From contig DATJYK010000162.1 in the NCBI GenBank assembly GCA_035578005.1, forward strand, positions 9,515 to 73,514: DNA of 64,000 nt, given 5' to 3'. Under the pieces are notes generated by a model. It had not been told where the DNA came from. It saw only the letters and a list, made by a program, of their open reading frames with translations, and searched no databases. The translations under genes and the position numbers were made by a program. This document shows, in pieces, positions 33,925 through 43,103 of the stretch; within the stretch, counting starts at the first letter, position 1, and every line of letters starts with the position of its first letter. This DNA is from Gp13-AA77 sp035578005. Lineage in GTDB: Bacteria > Acidobacteriota > Terriglobia > UBA7540.

Positions 33925-34031
33925 TGAGCATCCTTCCCGTTCAGAGTTCTCACATGCCGCCAAACGCGAATCTTGGTTAGCACATGACCGAAGCTCAAGT
34001 CAAATCGTCCAAGTATTCGCTCGACCCGCGC

Positions 34032-35285
34032 TCACGGTTTGCGAAGTTCGACTAAATCGCAAGAGGAACCTGGCTCCTGCGGGACGCGATAGACGCCGCT
34101 CTCGACGCGTGCCGGGTTCACGAAGTGCGGTCGCAGGTGAGGGATGTATTCGAGAAAAACGACGGGATGGCCCAGGGCGATGTGATTGAACAGCACAAGG
34201 TGCTGATGAATCTGGCCCATGTCACCCACGTGGGGAACCACGGGTAACCCGAACTTTCTCGCCAGAAGGCTGACGGTGAGGAATTCACTGACGCCTGCCA
34301 CGCGGGTGCAATCGACTTGGACAAAGTCTAGCGCGCCGGCTTCCATGAAGTTTTTGAACATGACGCGATTGGGCACGTGCTCGCCAAGGGCAATGCGAAT
34401 CGGCGCGATGGCTTCGCGAAGTTTGCGGTGCGCGCCCACGTCATCCGGATGGGTCGGTTCCTCGATCCAATAGGGTGAAATACTGCGAAGAGCTTGGCAT
34501 ATCTGGACCGCCTGCGGCAACGCCCACTGCTGGTTTGCGTCGAGCATCACCAGACCGTGAGGTCCAACAAGCTCCCGCAGCAAGTGGGCACGCCTCAAGT
34601 CGCGTTGCGAATCGCGTGAGCCGACCTTCAGTTTGAAAGCGCGAAAACCGGCGTCGAGCGCACGAAGGGCGCCTTCGCGAACGCGGTCATCGTCGTACTC
34701 AAACCAGCCGACCGACGTGTCGTATCCCGGATATCCGGACTTCAGCAGCGGGCTGCGCTCGTTTCGCGACGCCTCCTCTTGCCGGAGTAAATCGAGGCAC
34801 GCGTCTTCGACAAGGACGTCATCCAGATAGGTCACGTCGAGCAGGCGGACGGCCTGCTCGGGCGTAAAGTCCAGGAGCAAGCGCCAGAGTGGGACTCCCC
34901 TCGCCTTCGCCCACAAATCGAAACAGGCATTGGTGATCGAAGCCAGCGCGAGGTGAACCGCACCCTTATGCGGACCAAGCCACCGCAGATGAGGATGGTC
35001 GGCCAGCCGGCGGGAAACCTGGCCAAAGCTCGCCATCAACTCTTCGATTTCCCGGCCAACCAAGGCCGTGGCCAGCGCATCGATCAGCTCGCAAACAATC
35101 CGGTTGCCTTCGCCCAGGGTCAGTACGATGCCACAACCGGTCAAGCCCGCCTTCGTTTCCAAAAGCGTCACGGCAAGGCAGTACTCGGGATTGGAGTGCA
35201 CGGCATCGCTTCCCGCCCCAGTCGGCAGTTGGTAGCGGGCATCGAAAGAGCGCGCGGCGGCGATGACTACGGCTTCCTTGGGCAT
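34032..35285 (-). CDS. fucD: L-fuconate dehydratase (enolase superfamily)
   Basis: 417 residues from the ATG at 35285; a GTG at 35342 would add 19 residues with no family counterpart. The N-terminal SFDARYQLPTGAGSDAVHSNPEY and GCGIVLTLGEGN match the FucD subgroup rather than other mandelate-racemase-type enzymes. Catalytic and metal residues are all visible: K218 and K220 in FKLKVG, D249 in MLDANQQW, E275 in WIEEP, E302 in ALGEHV, H352 in PHVGDMGQIHQH and E379 in LEYIPH. It dehydrates L-fuconate to 2-keto-3-deoxy-L-fuconate in the non-phosphorylative fucose pathway, in the cytoplasm. The other pathway enzymes (fucose dehydrogenase, lactonase, KDF aldolase or dehydrogenase) are not in the window. 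Confidence 0.88.
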   Translation of the reverse strand: MPKEAVVIAAARSFDARYQLPTGAGSDAVHSNPEYCLAVTLLETKAGLTGCGIVLTLGEGNRIVCELIDALATALVGREIEELMASFGQVSRRLADHPHLRWLGPHKGAVHLALASITNACFDLWAKARGVPLWRLLLDFTPEQAVRLLDVTYLDDVLVEDACLDLLRQEEASRNERSPLLKSGYPGYDTSVGWFEYDDDRVREGALRALDAGFRAFKLKVGSRDSQRDLRRAHLLRELVGPHGLVMLDANQQWALPQAVQICQALRSISPYWIEEPTHPDDVGAHRKLREAIAPIRIALGEHVPNRVMFKNFMEAGALDFVQVDCTRVAGVSEFLTVSLLARKFGLPVVPHVGDMGQIHQHLVLFNHIALGHPVVFLEYIPHLRPHFVNPARVESGVYRVPQEPGSSCDLVELRKP

Positions 35286-35592
35286 CAGTCGGGTAAACGC
35301 TAGAGTGGCAGAAGTTGTCGAGTCCGCCGTTGGCGCAGACACCCAATGTCGCGGATTCTCAGCAGGGTTATTTCTCCGTTTCTCACTTTTCTCACTGGCC
35401 GATCCTTTGTTTTCAACAACCTAACGGTTTCGTTTGGTAATTTTCGTGTAAGGGTTTATTGACCTTATAGTACAATTGTCATGTGCATGCGGTCTACAAT
35501 AGTAGCCTACTGAAAATAAGTGACGACGAGGTCAGCATGCTGCCGATCTGCGAGCACCAGGCGATCCGTATTTCTCGACCGAGGCACGAGAG
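35286..35592. other. Upstream region of fucD with motif array
   Basis: TTTGTTTTCAACAACCT (35406-35422) is followed by AACGGTTTCG. Related TAAGGGTTT and CAGGGTTA pieces lie at 35448 and 35373, and TTTCTCACTTTTCTCA (35380-35395) matches similar text before the 20476 copy. Read toward fucD it is GGTTGTTGAAAACAAAGG. An AGTAGCCTACT motif is at 35501-35511. Confidence 0.55.
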
Positions 35593-36201
35593 CTATCGAT
35601 GCAATTCTTGTTTCAGCAAGCGAATGGATTCGCTCAACGCGTCAACCAAAGGACTCTGGTCACTTACAACAAGTTTTTTCGATTCGGGCACAAGGTCAAG
35701 GATCGCATCCCACTGCGTACCCAGTTTCGCAACGTCGCCGTGCTTACGCCGATATTCATCCTGCAGCTTTTCCAGATCCTTCTTCGCGTTGTCGAGCGCA
35801 GTCCGAATCATCTGGGTAGGACCGTTCCGGCTTGCGGCTTCTTGGAGGTCGGTGATCCGGTCAACGAGCCTTACAAGCTCACGTGTCTGCTCGGTCCACG
35901 TCTTCGCGGACTCGTGGGCGGTCATCAAAAAGTTTGCCTCGCGAACTTTTTCACGAATCCTGGAAAGCTCGCGGAGCACCGCCATCTTTTCTTCTCGAAT
36001 ACTCGCCCTCCACTGGTACCACCGGACAACAATGCCAACGACGAACACCCCGAACGCCGCTTCTGCGGCGGCCGCGAACGTCCCTTCAAAGACCTTTTCG
36101 GACCACAGATGTCCATAGTAAGCCGCTAGGATGGCGGTGCCGACGAAGGCAAGGCCCAGAAGGACCAACCCGAGAGCACCGAAATTTCCACTCTCCGCCA
36201 T
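35593..36201 (-). CDS. Hypothetical membrane protein with coiled coil
   Basis: 202 residues, ATG start. Two hydrophobic segments (about 8-28, GALGLVLLGLAFVGTAILAAY, and about 42-62, FAAAAEAAFGVFVVGIVVRWY) are followed by a long charged helical region with heptad character (REEKMAVLRELSRIREKVREA..., about 66-150) and a short tail. No family recognised. The shape (membrane hairpin plus cytoplasmic or periplasmic coiled coil) is that of a scaffold or sensor-type protein. It lies 30 bp downstream of the DUF1501 gene on the same strand. Confidence 0.65.
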   Translation of the reverse strand: MAESGNFGALGLVLLGLAFVGTAILAAYYGHLWSEKVFEGTFAAAAEAAFGVFVVGIVVRWYQWRASIREEKMAVLRELSRIREKVREANFLMTAHESAKTWTEQTRELVRLVDRITDLQEAASRNGPTQMIRTALDNAKKDLEKLQDEYRRKHGDVAKLGTQWDAILDLVPESKKLVVSDQSPLVDALSESIRLLKQELHR

Positions 36202-36231
36202 AGGTCGCCAGTTGTCTCGTCCATGTACCCC

Positions 36232-37698
36232 TTAGGCCAGAATCTTGTCGACGATCTCCCCATGGACATCGGTAAGACGGAAGTTGCGTCCCTGGTACTT
36301 GAACGTGAGCTTGGTGTGGTCGATTCCGAGAGTCTTGAGCATGGTGGCGTGCATGTCGTGAACGTGAACGCCGTCTTTGACGATGTTGTAGCAATAGTCG
36401 TCGGTTTCGCCGTAGGTCAGACCCGGCTTGAAGCCGCCGCCCGCCAGCCACATGGTGAAGCAGCGCGGATGGTGGTCACGCCCGTAGTCGTCCGCCGTCA
36501 AGCGCCCTTGGCAGTAGACGGTCCGTCCGAATTCGCCGCCCCACACCACCAGAGTATCGTCCAGCATGCCGCGCGCCTTCAAATCCTGCACCAATGCCGC
36601 GGCCGCCTGATCCGTCGCCTTACACTGCGTGGCGATGCCGTGAGGCAAGTCGCCATGATGGTCCCAGTCGCGGTGGAACAGTTGGATAAAGCGCACGCCG
36701 CGCTCCGCCAGGCGCCGCGCCAGCAAACAATTCGCGGCAAACGTTCCCGGCTTCTTGGCATCGTCGCCGTAAAGCTGATACACGCTTTCGGGTTCTTTGG
36801 AAAGGTCGGTCAGCTCCGGCACCGAGGCTTGCATCCGGAACGCCATCTCGTACTGCTTGATCCTGGTAGAGATCTCGGGGTCGCCGAAATCCTGGTAAGC
36901 CAAGCCGTTTAATTTGCCCAAGGCATCCAGAAACAGCCGCCGGTCGTCCTTCGCAAAGCCGTCGGGATCGGTCAGGTACAGCACAGGATCGCCCGAGGAG
37001 CGGAACTTCACGCCCTGATACTGCGTGGGCAGGAAGCCGCTTCCCCACAAGCGATCGTAGAGCGGCTGGCCCGTCGCACCCTGCGTGATGAGCACCACGA
37101 AAGCGGGAAGGTCCTTGCTTTCGCTGCCCAGTCCATAAGCTAGCCATGAGCCGATGCTGGGCCGGCCTGCGATTTGAGCGCCGGTCTGGAAAAAAGTCAC
37201 CGCCGGATCATGATTGATGGCGTCTGTGTTCACCGATTTTACGAAGGTGAGGTCATCGACGATCTTCGCGGTGTGTGGCAACAGCTCACTCACCCAGGCG
37301 CCCGACTTCCCGTACTGCGCGAACTTGAAAATGGAGGGAGCCACAGGCAAACGATCCTGGGTGGCCGTCATTCCTGTCAGGCGCTGCCCCATGCGGACGG
37401 AGGCGGGCAATTCTTCGCCGCGTTTTTCTTTCAGCGCGGGCTTGTAATCAAAAAGATCCATCTGCGAGGGTCCGCCGGACTGAAACAGGTAAATCACGCG
37501 TTTCGCCTTGGGCGCAAAATTAGGAAAGCCGGGCAGGCCCGGAAAGGGCCGGTCACTTGCCGCCGCTTTCGGCGCCTCATCTGCCAGCAGATCGTGCCCC
37601 AGGAGCGAGGCCAGCACCGCAGTTCCGATGCCGGCCGCGTTGAGGCTGAAAAAGTGCCGGCGGGTCATGCAGAGACAGCGATCGTGGATGGGGTCCAT
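36232..37698 (-). CDS. DUF1501 family protein
   Basis: 488 residues; ATG at 37698 has AAGGAG six bases upstream, and a Tat-like signal follows (MTRRHFFSLNAAGIGTAVLASLLG, about 11-34). Conserved DUF1501 segments are KRVIYLFQSGGPSQMDLFDYKP, GWLAYGLG-like SIGSWLAYGLGSESKDLPAFVVL, RDWDHHGDLPHGI and VVWGGEFGRTVYCQG. The family is alkaline-phosphatase/sulfatase-like (GGPSQMD, D-x-H, WGGEFGR) and is almost always paired with a DUF1549/DUF1553 cytochrome gene, as here (3 bp apart). Known to be abundant in Planctomycetes and Bryobacter-like acidobacteria; a role in polysaccharide use is suspected but not shown. Confidence 0.9.
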   Translation of the reverse strand: MDPIHDRCLCMTRRHFFSLNAAGIGTAVLASLLGHDLLADEAPKAAASDRPFPGLPGFPNFAPKAKRVIYLFQSGGPSQMDLFDYKPALKEKRGEELPASVRMGQRLTGMTATQDRLPVAPSIFKFAQYGKSGAWVSELLPHTAKIVDDLTFVKSVNTDAINHDPAVTFFQTGAQIAGRPSIGSWLAYGLGSESKDLPAFVVLITQGATGQPLYDRLWGSGFLPTQYQGVKFRSSGDPVLYLTDPDGFAKDDRRLFLDALGKLNGLAYQDFGDPEISTRIKQYEMAFRMQASVPELTDLSKEPESVYQLYGDDAKKPGTFAANCLLARRLAERGVRFIQLFHRDWDHHGDLPHGIATQCKATDQAAAALVQDLKARGMLDDTLVVWGGEFGRTVYCQGRLTADDYGRDHHPRCFTMWLAGGGFKPGLTYGETDDYCYNIVKDGVHVHDMHATMLKTLGIDHTKLTFKYQGRNFRLTDVHGEIVDKILA

Positions 37699-37701
37699 GG
37701 C

Positions 37702-40700
37702 TTACTCCTTGGTGATGGTCTCGTCCAGGTTGAAGATCAGGCTGGCCACAGCCGTGTAGGCCGCCAATTCCACCGGGTCCAGCTTCGGGTCGCGTGGCGA
37801 GTTACCTTCCGAAAGGTATTTGGCGGCTGCGTCAGGCTTGGCCTGATAGCGCGCTTTGAATTGGCCTAACGCATCAAGCAGCACGGACCGCTCCTGCGGC
37901 TTCGCCGGGCGCGCCAGCGCCAGACGGAAGCCGTAATCGATTCGCTGGTCAGGCGAGGCGCCGCCTTCCTTCATCATCCGTTCAGCGAACTTGCGCGAAG
38001 CCTCCACGTAAGTGACGTCGTTCATCAGATCGAGAGCCTGCATGGGCGTGTTGGTGCGATTGGCGCGCACGATGCAAGTCTCGCGAGGGGAGGCATCGAA
38101 GGTGACCATAGTGGGCGGCGCCACCGTGCGCTTCCAGAAGGTATAGAGGCTGCGCCGGTAGAGAGCGTCGCCGGTGTCCGGCTTATAGCTCTCGCCGAAG
38201 GAGACTTCTTCCCAGAGCCCCGGGGGCTGGTAGGGCTTCACAGGCGGGCCGCCTACTTTTTCCACCAGCAGGCCTGAGATTGCCAGCGCCTGGTCGCGAA
38301 TGGCCTGCGGAGGCAGGCGAAAACGTGGACCACGAGCCAACAGCCTGTTTTCAGGGTCGCGCTCCAGCAATGCCGGCGTGACCTTGGATGACTGGCGGTA
38401 GGTGGCGCTCATCACCATCGTCTTGAGCAGAGCCTTCACGTCCCAACCGCTATCCATGAATTTCACCGCCAGACAGTCGAGCACGTCCTGGTACATCGGC
38501 CATTCGCCCTGAGAGCCAAAGTCGTCAACGGTCTTTACCAGGCCGGTGCCGAACAGCATCTGCCAAAAGCGGTTGACGGTGACGCGAGCCGTAAGCGGGT
38601 TTGACCGATCGACAAGCCACTCCGCCAGTCCGAGCCGGTTGTTGGGGAATCCGGCCGGCATGGGCGGCAGCACATGCGGAAGCCCGGGCAAAACCTTGTC
38701 GCCGTGGGCGTCGTAGGCTCCGCGCTTCAGGATGTAGGCGTCGCGCGGCGGCCCTTCCTTCATCACCATCACCGTGGGAATGCTGGCGTAATACTGGTCG
38801 CGCGCTTTCTGGGCCTCGGCCAACTGCAATCGCGACTCGTGCACATCTTCAGGCGCGTACTGTTCAAGGAAGCAAAAAGCGAGCTTGTTAGCCTCGGCAG
38901 GGGTTCGCTTGGCAGGCGCGATCGAAGCGATTTCAGGAGCCGTCTTCAGCACTGGGAGCACGCCAACTTCGTCAGGCGAAAGCGCGCGGTTGTAAATCCG
39001 CACATCTTCAATCGCACCTTGGAAGCGATCCTCCGGGCCTTCGCCGGCGCCGATCCGGAAAGGCTGCGGTTCGCCCAGCGGCCACGACATTTCGCTGAAG
39101 AGGACCTTGGTCTCTTGCGGGACACCGTCCACGTAGAATCGCGCGCCTGAGGGCTTGCGTTTGCCGTCGTAGGTAAACGTCACGTGATGCCACTGGTTCA
39201 GGGCGAGTGGCTGCAGCGCCTCGAGCCGCATTCCCAGGTCAGTCCAGCGCATGGTGAAGTGATAGGTGAGTTTGCCGTCCCGCAGGTAAAGCCCATAGCC
39301 CGAGCCCTCGTGCACGTCCTCGACGCTGGAAAGAATGGCGCCGTTGGCGGAGGTGGGATAAATCCAGGCTGCGAAAGTCACCGGATCAAGATAATTGAAG
39401 CTCAGCACCTTTCCGCCGTTCAGGTAGCGATGGCCGTCAAAGCTGGCGGCTTTGCCGAGCTTTCCGGGCACGAAGGGCAGGTTGGCATCCGTCCCGCCGG
39501 CCACCACGGGCTGCAACGGTCCCTGGTGTTTCTCGGTCGATTGGCCGGCCGGAGGTTGATGGTCAAAAGAATTCCGCCTGTCGTAAATTCCGGTGGTTTC
39601 GCGAAGATCGCCATCGAGCGGAAACTGCAGAATCAGCCCGTCGCTCACGTTCCAGTCGGAAACATGCGAGCTCTTCACCCAACGCTCCCAAGCTCGCTGG
39701 CTCTTGATGATCTCAGGCTGGAGTGAAGAATAGGCGGCCTGTTTCGCCGCCAGGTTCAAGTCCAAACCCTTGAGCTTCGCTTCCTCATCAGGAGTGGGAG
39801 CCTTGATGTAGGGCTCTTCGTTACCGAAGTTATAGACGAAGCCTTTCTCCGGCACGTTGTTGAAATAAGCGAAGAGCTGGTAATACTCCTTCTGCAGAAT
39901 CGGGTCGAATTTGTGGTCGTGGCAGCGGGCGCAGCCTATGGTAAGACCCAGCCAGACGCTGGACGTGGTGTCAACGCGGTCCACGACATAGGCTACGCGG
40001 AACTCTTCATCGATAATGCCGCCTTCCGCGCTGGTGCGCTGGTTGCGATTAAATCCCGTCGCCACGATCTGGTCGCGGGTGGCGTGCGGCAGCATATCTC
40101 CCGCAAGCTGGTCGACGGTGAACTGGTTAAACGGCATGTTTCGGTTGTAAGCGTCAATCACCCAGTCGCGCCAGCGCCACATATTTCGCACGCCGTCGCT
40201 TTGGTACCCATTGGTGTCGGCGTAGCGCGCGGCCTCAAGCCACTGCCAGGCCATGTTCTCGCCGTAGCGCGGAGAGGCCAGTAAGCGGTCCACCACCTTT
40301 TCGTAGGCGTCGGGAGAATGGTCATTCAGGAACGCAGTCACCTCAGCGGGCGTAGGCGGAAGGCCCGTCAAGTCGAGAGTGACGCGGCGTATCAGCGTGG
40401 CCTGGTCTGCTTGCGGCGAAGGCGCGAGCCCTTCGCGCTCCAGGTGCGCCAGCACGTAGTAGTCGATGGCGTTGCGCGGCCACTGCTGGTGCATCACCGC
40501 CGGCCGCGGAGCGATCTCAGGCGGAATGAAAGACCAGTGTTTTTGCCACTTGGCTCCTTGCGCAATCCAACGCCGGATCAAATCGATGTCCCGCTCCGGC
40601 AGCTTCGCAAAGCCCATGTACGCCGGCGGCATGCGGAAGGCTTGATTATCCGAACTGATACGTTGGAACATCATGCTCTTCGCAGGATCGCCGCGCACGA

Positions 40701-40947
40701 TAGCGAATCCGCCGCTGTTGAGGGCTGTGAAGGCGCCCTCCTCGGTGTCGAAATGCATGTTGGTTTTGCGATTCGCCTTGTCCGGACCATGGCAGGTGTA
40801 ACAGCGGTCAGACAGAATGGGACGAATGTCGCGATTGAATAGAACCGCTTCCGGCGCCGAGTCGCTTGCTGAGCAAGCAGCCGCGGCACCAACGCTCGCC
40901 AAAAAGAGCGCTAACTTAATCGAACTGCGGCGGCAGCCATTGGCCAT
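37702..40947 (-). CDS. PSCyt1-DUF1549-LamG-DUF1553 protein (planctomycete-type cytochrome)
   Basis: 1081 residues from the ATG at 40947 (MANGCRRSSIKLALFL), preceded by GGAG; nine further codons upstream are less likely. Signal peptide to about AACSAS. A planctomycete cytochrome C domain with CYTCHGPDKANRK comes first, then DUF1549 (WPRNAIDYYVLAHLEREGLAPSP ... YGENMAWQWLEAARYADTNGYQSD) with a second haem site (CARCHDHKFDPI). A LamG/concanavalin-like insert (about 470-670: DPVTFAAWIYPTSANGAILSS) and DUF1553 (RLGLAEWLVDRSNPLTARVTVNRFWQMLFG ... RANRTNTPMQALDLMND) follow. It is translationally close to the DUF1501 gene. Likely an exported redox or glycan-binding protein; reaction unknown. Confidence 0.9.
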   Translation of the reverse strand: MANGCRRSSIKLALFLASVGAAAACSASDSAPEAVLFNRDIRPILSDRCYTCHGPDKANRKTNMHFDTEEGAFTALNSGGFAIVRGDPAKSMMFQRISSDNQAFRMPPAYMGFAKLPERDIDLIRRWIAQGAKWQKHWSFIPPEIAPRPAVMHQQWPRNAIDYYVLAHLEREGLAPSPQADQATLIRRVTLDLTGLPPTPAEVTAFLNDHSPDAYEKVVDRLLASPRYGENMAWQWLEAARYADTNGYQSDGVRNMWRWRDWVIDAYNRNMPFNQFTVDQLAGDMLPHATRDQIVATGFNRNQRTSAEGGIIDEEFRVAYVVDRVDTTSSVWLGLTIGCARCHDHKFDPILQKEYYQLFAYFNNVPEKGFVYNFGNEEPYIKAPTPDEEAKLKGLDLNLAAKQAAYSSLQPEIIKSQRAWERWVKSSHVSDWNVSDGLILQFPLDGDLRETTGIYDRRNSFDHQPPAGQSTEKHQGPLQPVVAGGTDANLPFVPGKLGKAASFDGHRYLNGGKVLSFNYLDPVTFAAWIYPTSANGAILSSVEDVHEGSGYGLYLRDGKLTYHFTMRWTDLGMRLEALQPLALNQWHHVTFTYDGKRKPSGARFYVDGVPQETKVLFSEMSWPLGEPQPFRIGAGEGPEDRFQGAIEDVRIYNRALSPDEVGVLPVLKTAPEIASIAPAKRTPAEANKLAFCFLEQYAPEDVHESRLQLAEAQKARDQYYASIPTVMVMKEGPPRDAYILKRGAYDAHGDKVLPGLPHVLPPMPAGFPNNRLGLAEWLVDRSNPLTARVTVNRFWQMLFGTGLVKTVDDFGSQGEWPMYQDVLDCLAVKFMDSGWDVKALLKTMVMSATYRQSSKVTPALLERDPENRLLARGPRFRLPPQAIRDQALAISGLLVEKVGGPPVKPYQPPGLWEEVSFGESYKPDTGDALYRRSLYTFWKRTVAPPTMVTFDASPRETCIVRANRTNTPMQALDLMNDVTYVEASRKFAERMMKEGGASPDQRIDYGFRLALARPAKPQERSVLLDALGQFKARYQAKPDAAAKYLSEGNSPRDPKLDPVELAAYTAVASLIFNLDETITKE

Positions 40948-41309
40948 TTCTGTTCGCTCCGACTGAAGCAAAGTCTATATCTTCGGATCAACATGGCGCA
41001 AGACCTTCGACGGCCGATGCGCGGATCGGATTCGTGCTGAATACGCCCCCTGTCGGGCTCGGACTGCAGTTTGTTCAGACCGGGATCAAGCCAAAAGGCG
41101 CCTATTTGATATCAAGGTACATCATCAGCCGCTGGAATACCTGGGTCCTGGCCCGGACGACGGGCCGCCGTGGGCGGATGTGGTTGAGTCGCGAAACTCC
41201 TGCGGTTCCAAAACATGCGGTATCATTCGTCGAAGCGGCAGAGAGCTGAACCTAGTGCTAGCCGCGGAGGCGTCGCACTGCGTAGCAGTGTTTGAGCACG
41301 ACAAATTTG
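40948..41309. other. Divergent intergenic region
   Basis: 362 bp between the PSCyt1 gene (minus) and a CRTAC1 gene (plus). I see no clear promoter, hairpin or gene. Confidence 0.4.
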
Positions 41310-43067
41310 ATGAGCAGTCCTTTGAGCCGCCGCTCCTTCCTGCGTCTGACCTCAACCCTCGGCCTCACCGGAGTGATGGGACTTACAGACGGGTCAACTT
41401 CTCTGGCATCGGGCGAGACGGCCGGGCCGCTGCCGACGTTTATCGATATCGCGGCGCGAAGCGGCGTATCCTTCAAGCACGACGCCTCGCGGACTTCACA
41501 AAAATACCTGATCGAAGCGATGGGGAGCGGCGTTGGCGTCTTCGACTACGATGGCGACGGTTACCTGGACATCTTCTTTGTAAACGGCGCCAAGCTCGCA
41601 GATCCCATGCCGTCGGGGAGAGAACCCGACAAATCTGATCGGCGGTTCTGGAACCGTCTTTACCACAACGACGGCAATGGCCGCTTTACTGACGTCACCG
41701 AGAAAGCCGGTCTGAAGGGCACCGGGTACGGAATGGGTCTGGCCGTTGCAGACTGTGACAACGACGGTCGTCCCGATCTGTACGTGATCAACGTAGGCCA
41801 GAATACGCTCTATCACAACAACGGCGACGGAACGTTCACCGACATCACACGCCAAGCGGGCGTCGCCGCAGGTGGATGGTCAACCGGCGCCTGTTTCGTT
41901 GACTACGACCGCGACGGCCATCTTGATCTGCTGGTGACTCGATACCTGGAATGGAGCTTCGAAACGAACCCCTTCTGCGGCAAGCCTGGGGCCGGAGGTT
42001 ATCGCGGATATTGCCCTCCTGACAAGTTCAAGCCGATCGCTTACGTCCTGTACCACAACAATGGCAACGGGACCTTCACGGATGTCACGAAGCAATCGGG
42101 TTTCGCTGCGGCCGTCGGGAAAGGCCTCGGCGTGACCATCTGCGACTTCGACCGTGACGGCTGGCCGGACCTCGTCGTGGCCAATGACACGGTGGCACAG
42201 CAACTGTTCAAGAACAATCGCAACGGCACGTTCACCGAAGTGGGCCTTGCACTCGGCATGGCTTACGACGATAACGGCCGCGCTTATGCCGGCATGGGAG
42301 TCGATTGCCAGGACTATGATAACGACGGCTGGCCGGACATCTTCATCAACGCGCTCTCCAACCAGACCTACGCTCTGTATCACAACAACAAAGGCACGTT
42401 CGATGACGTGACGGCGCCGAGCGGGCTTGCTGCGATCACCGCTTTGTATTCGGGATGGGGAGCTAAGTTCCTCGACTACGACAACGACGGATGGAAGGAC
42501 CTCTTTGTTGCACAAGGTCACGTGCTCGACCAGGTTCAGCTTGAGCAACCGGACGTGCGGTACCTCGAACCCATGCTGATGCTTCGAAACGCGAAGGGCC
42601 GCTTTGCAAATGTCTCAGCTCGAAGTGGTGAGCCTTTTGAGGTGCCGCGAGCGGGCCGCGGCGCGGCCGTGGGAGACTTGGATAACGACGGCCGCCTGGA
42701 AATCGTGGTGAACTGCAACGATGAGCCTGCCGTTGTGTTGCACAGCGACGGTGGGTTTGCCAATCACTGGCTCACCGTTGATACCCGTGGGACGGTGAGC
42801 AATCGCGACGGTATCGGAACCGCAATCCGCCTGGTGAGTGAGTCGGGCGCCGAGCAATATGGCATGGTGAACACCGCCGGAAGCTATCTCTCCGCCAGCG
42901 ACAAGCGAGTCCACTTCGGACTCGGCGCCGACCGTCGCGTCCGCCTGCTGGAAGTGACGTGGCCCAGCGGAACAGTGCAGCGGATCGAAAATATCGCGGC
43001 AGATCAAGTCCTGCGGGTTCAAGAGCCTGAGCGTTCGGCGGAGCATACAACAAAAGGTCACGGCTGA
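41310..43067 (+). CDS. CRTAC1-type FG-GAP / ASPIC-UnbV protein
   Basis: 585 residues from the ATG at 41310; a TTG at 41292 is possible, and no good ribosome site distinguishes them. A Tat-type signal (SRRSFLRLTSTLGLTGV) precedes a beta-propeller of FG-GAP/VCBS blades with Ca-binding DxDxDG loops: GVFDYDGDGYLDIFFVNG, DCDNDGRPDLYVIN, DYDRDGHLDLLVTRY, DFDRDGWPDLVVAND, DYDNDGWPDIFIN, DYDNDGWKDLFVA and DLDNDGRLEIVVN. The C-terminal ASPIC/UnbV domain (RDGIGTAIRLVSESG ... GSYLSASDKRVHFGLGAD ... TWPSGTVQRI) is typical. The family is secreted; no activity is established in bacteria. It converges with a TPR gene, the first of an alternating CRTAC1/TPR island. Confidence 0.9.
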   Translation: MSSPLSRRSFLRLTSTLGLTGVMGLTDGSTSLASGETAGPLPTFIDIAARSGVSFKHDASRTSQKYLIEAMGSGVGVFDYDGDGYLDIFFVNGAKLADPMPSGREPDKSDRRFWNRLYHNDGNGRFTDVTEKAGLKGTGYGMGLAVADCDNDGRPDLYVINVGQNTLYHNNGDGTFTDITRQAGVAAGGWSTGACFVDYDRDGHLDLLVTRYLEWSFETNPFCGKPGAGGYRGYCPPDKFKPIAYVLYHNNGNGTFTDVTKQSGFAAAVGKGLGVTICDFDRDGWPDLVVANDTVAQQLFKNNRNGTFTEVGLALGMAYDDNGRAYAGMGVDCQDYDNDGWPDIFINALSNQTYALYHNNKGTFDDVTAPSGLAAITALYSGWGAKFLDYDNDGWKDLFVAQGHVLDQVQLEQPDVRYLEPMLMLRNAKGRFANVSARSGEPFEVPRAGRGAAVGDLDNDGRLEIVVNCNDEPAVVLHSDGGFANHWLTVDTRGTVSNRDGIGTAIRLVSESGAEQYGMVNTAGSYLSASDKRVHFGLGADRRVRLLEVTWPSGTVQRIENIAADQVLRVQEPERSAEHTTKGHG

Positions 43068-43103
43068 GCGCCAGTGTGGCCTCGACTTTCTGCAGGCTGG
43101 CAG

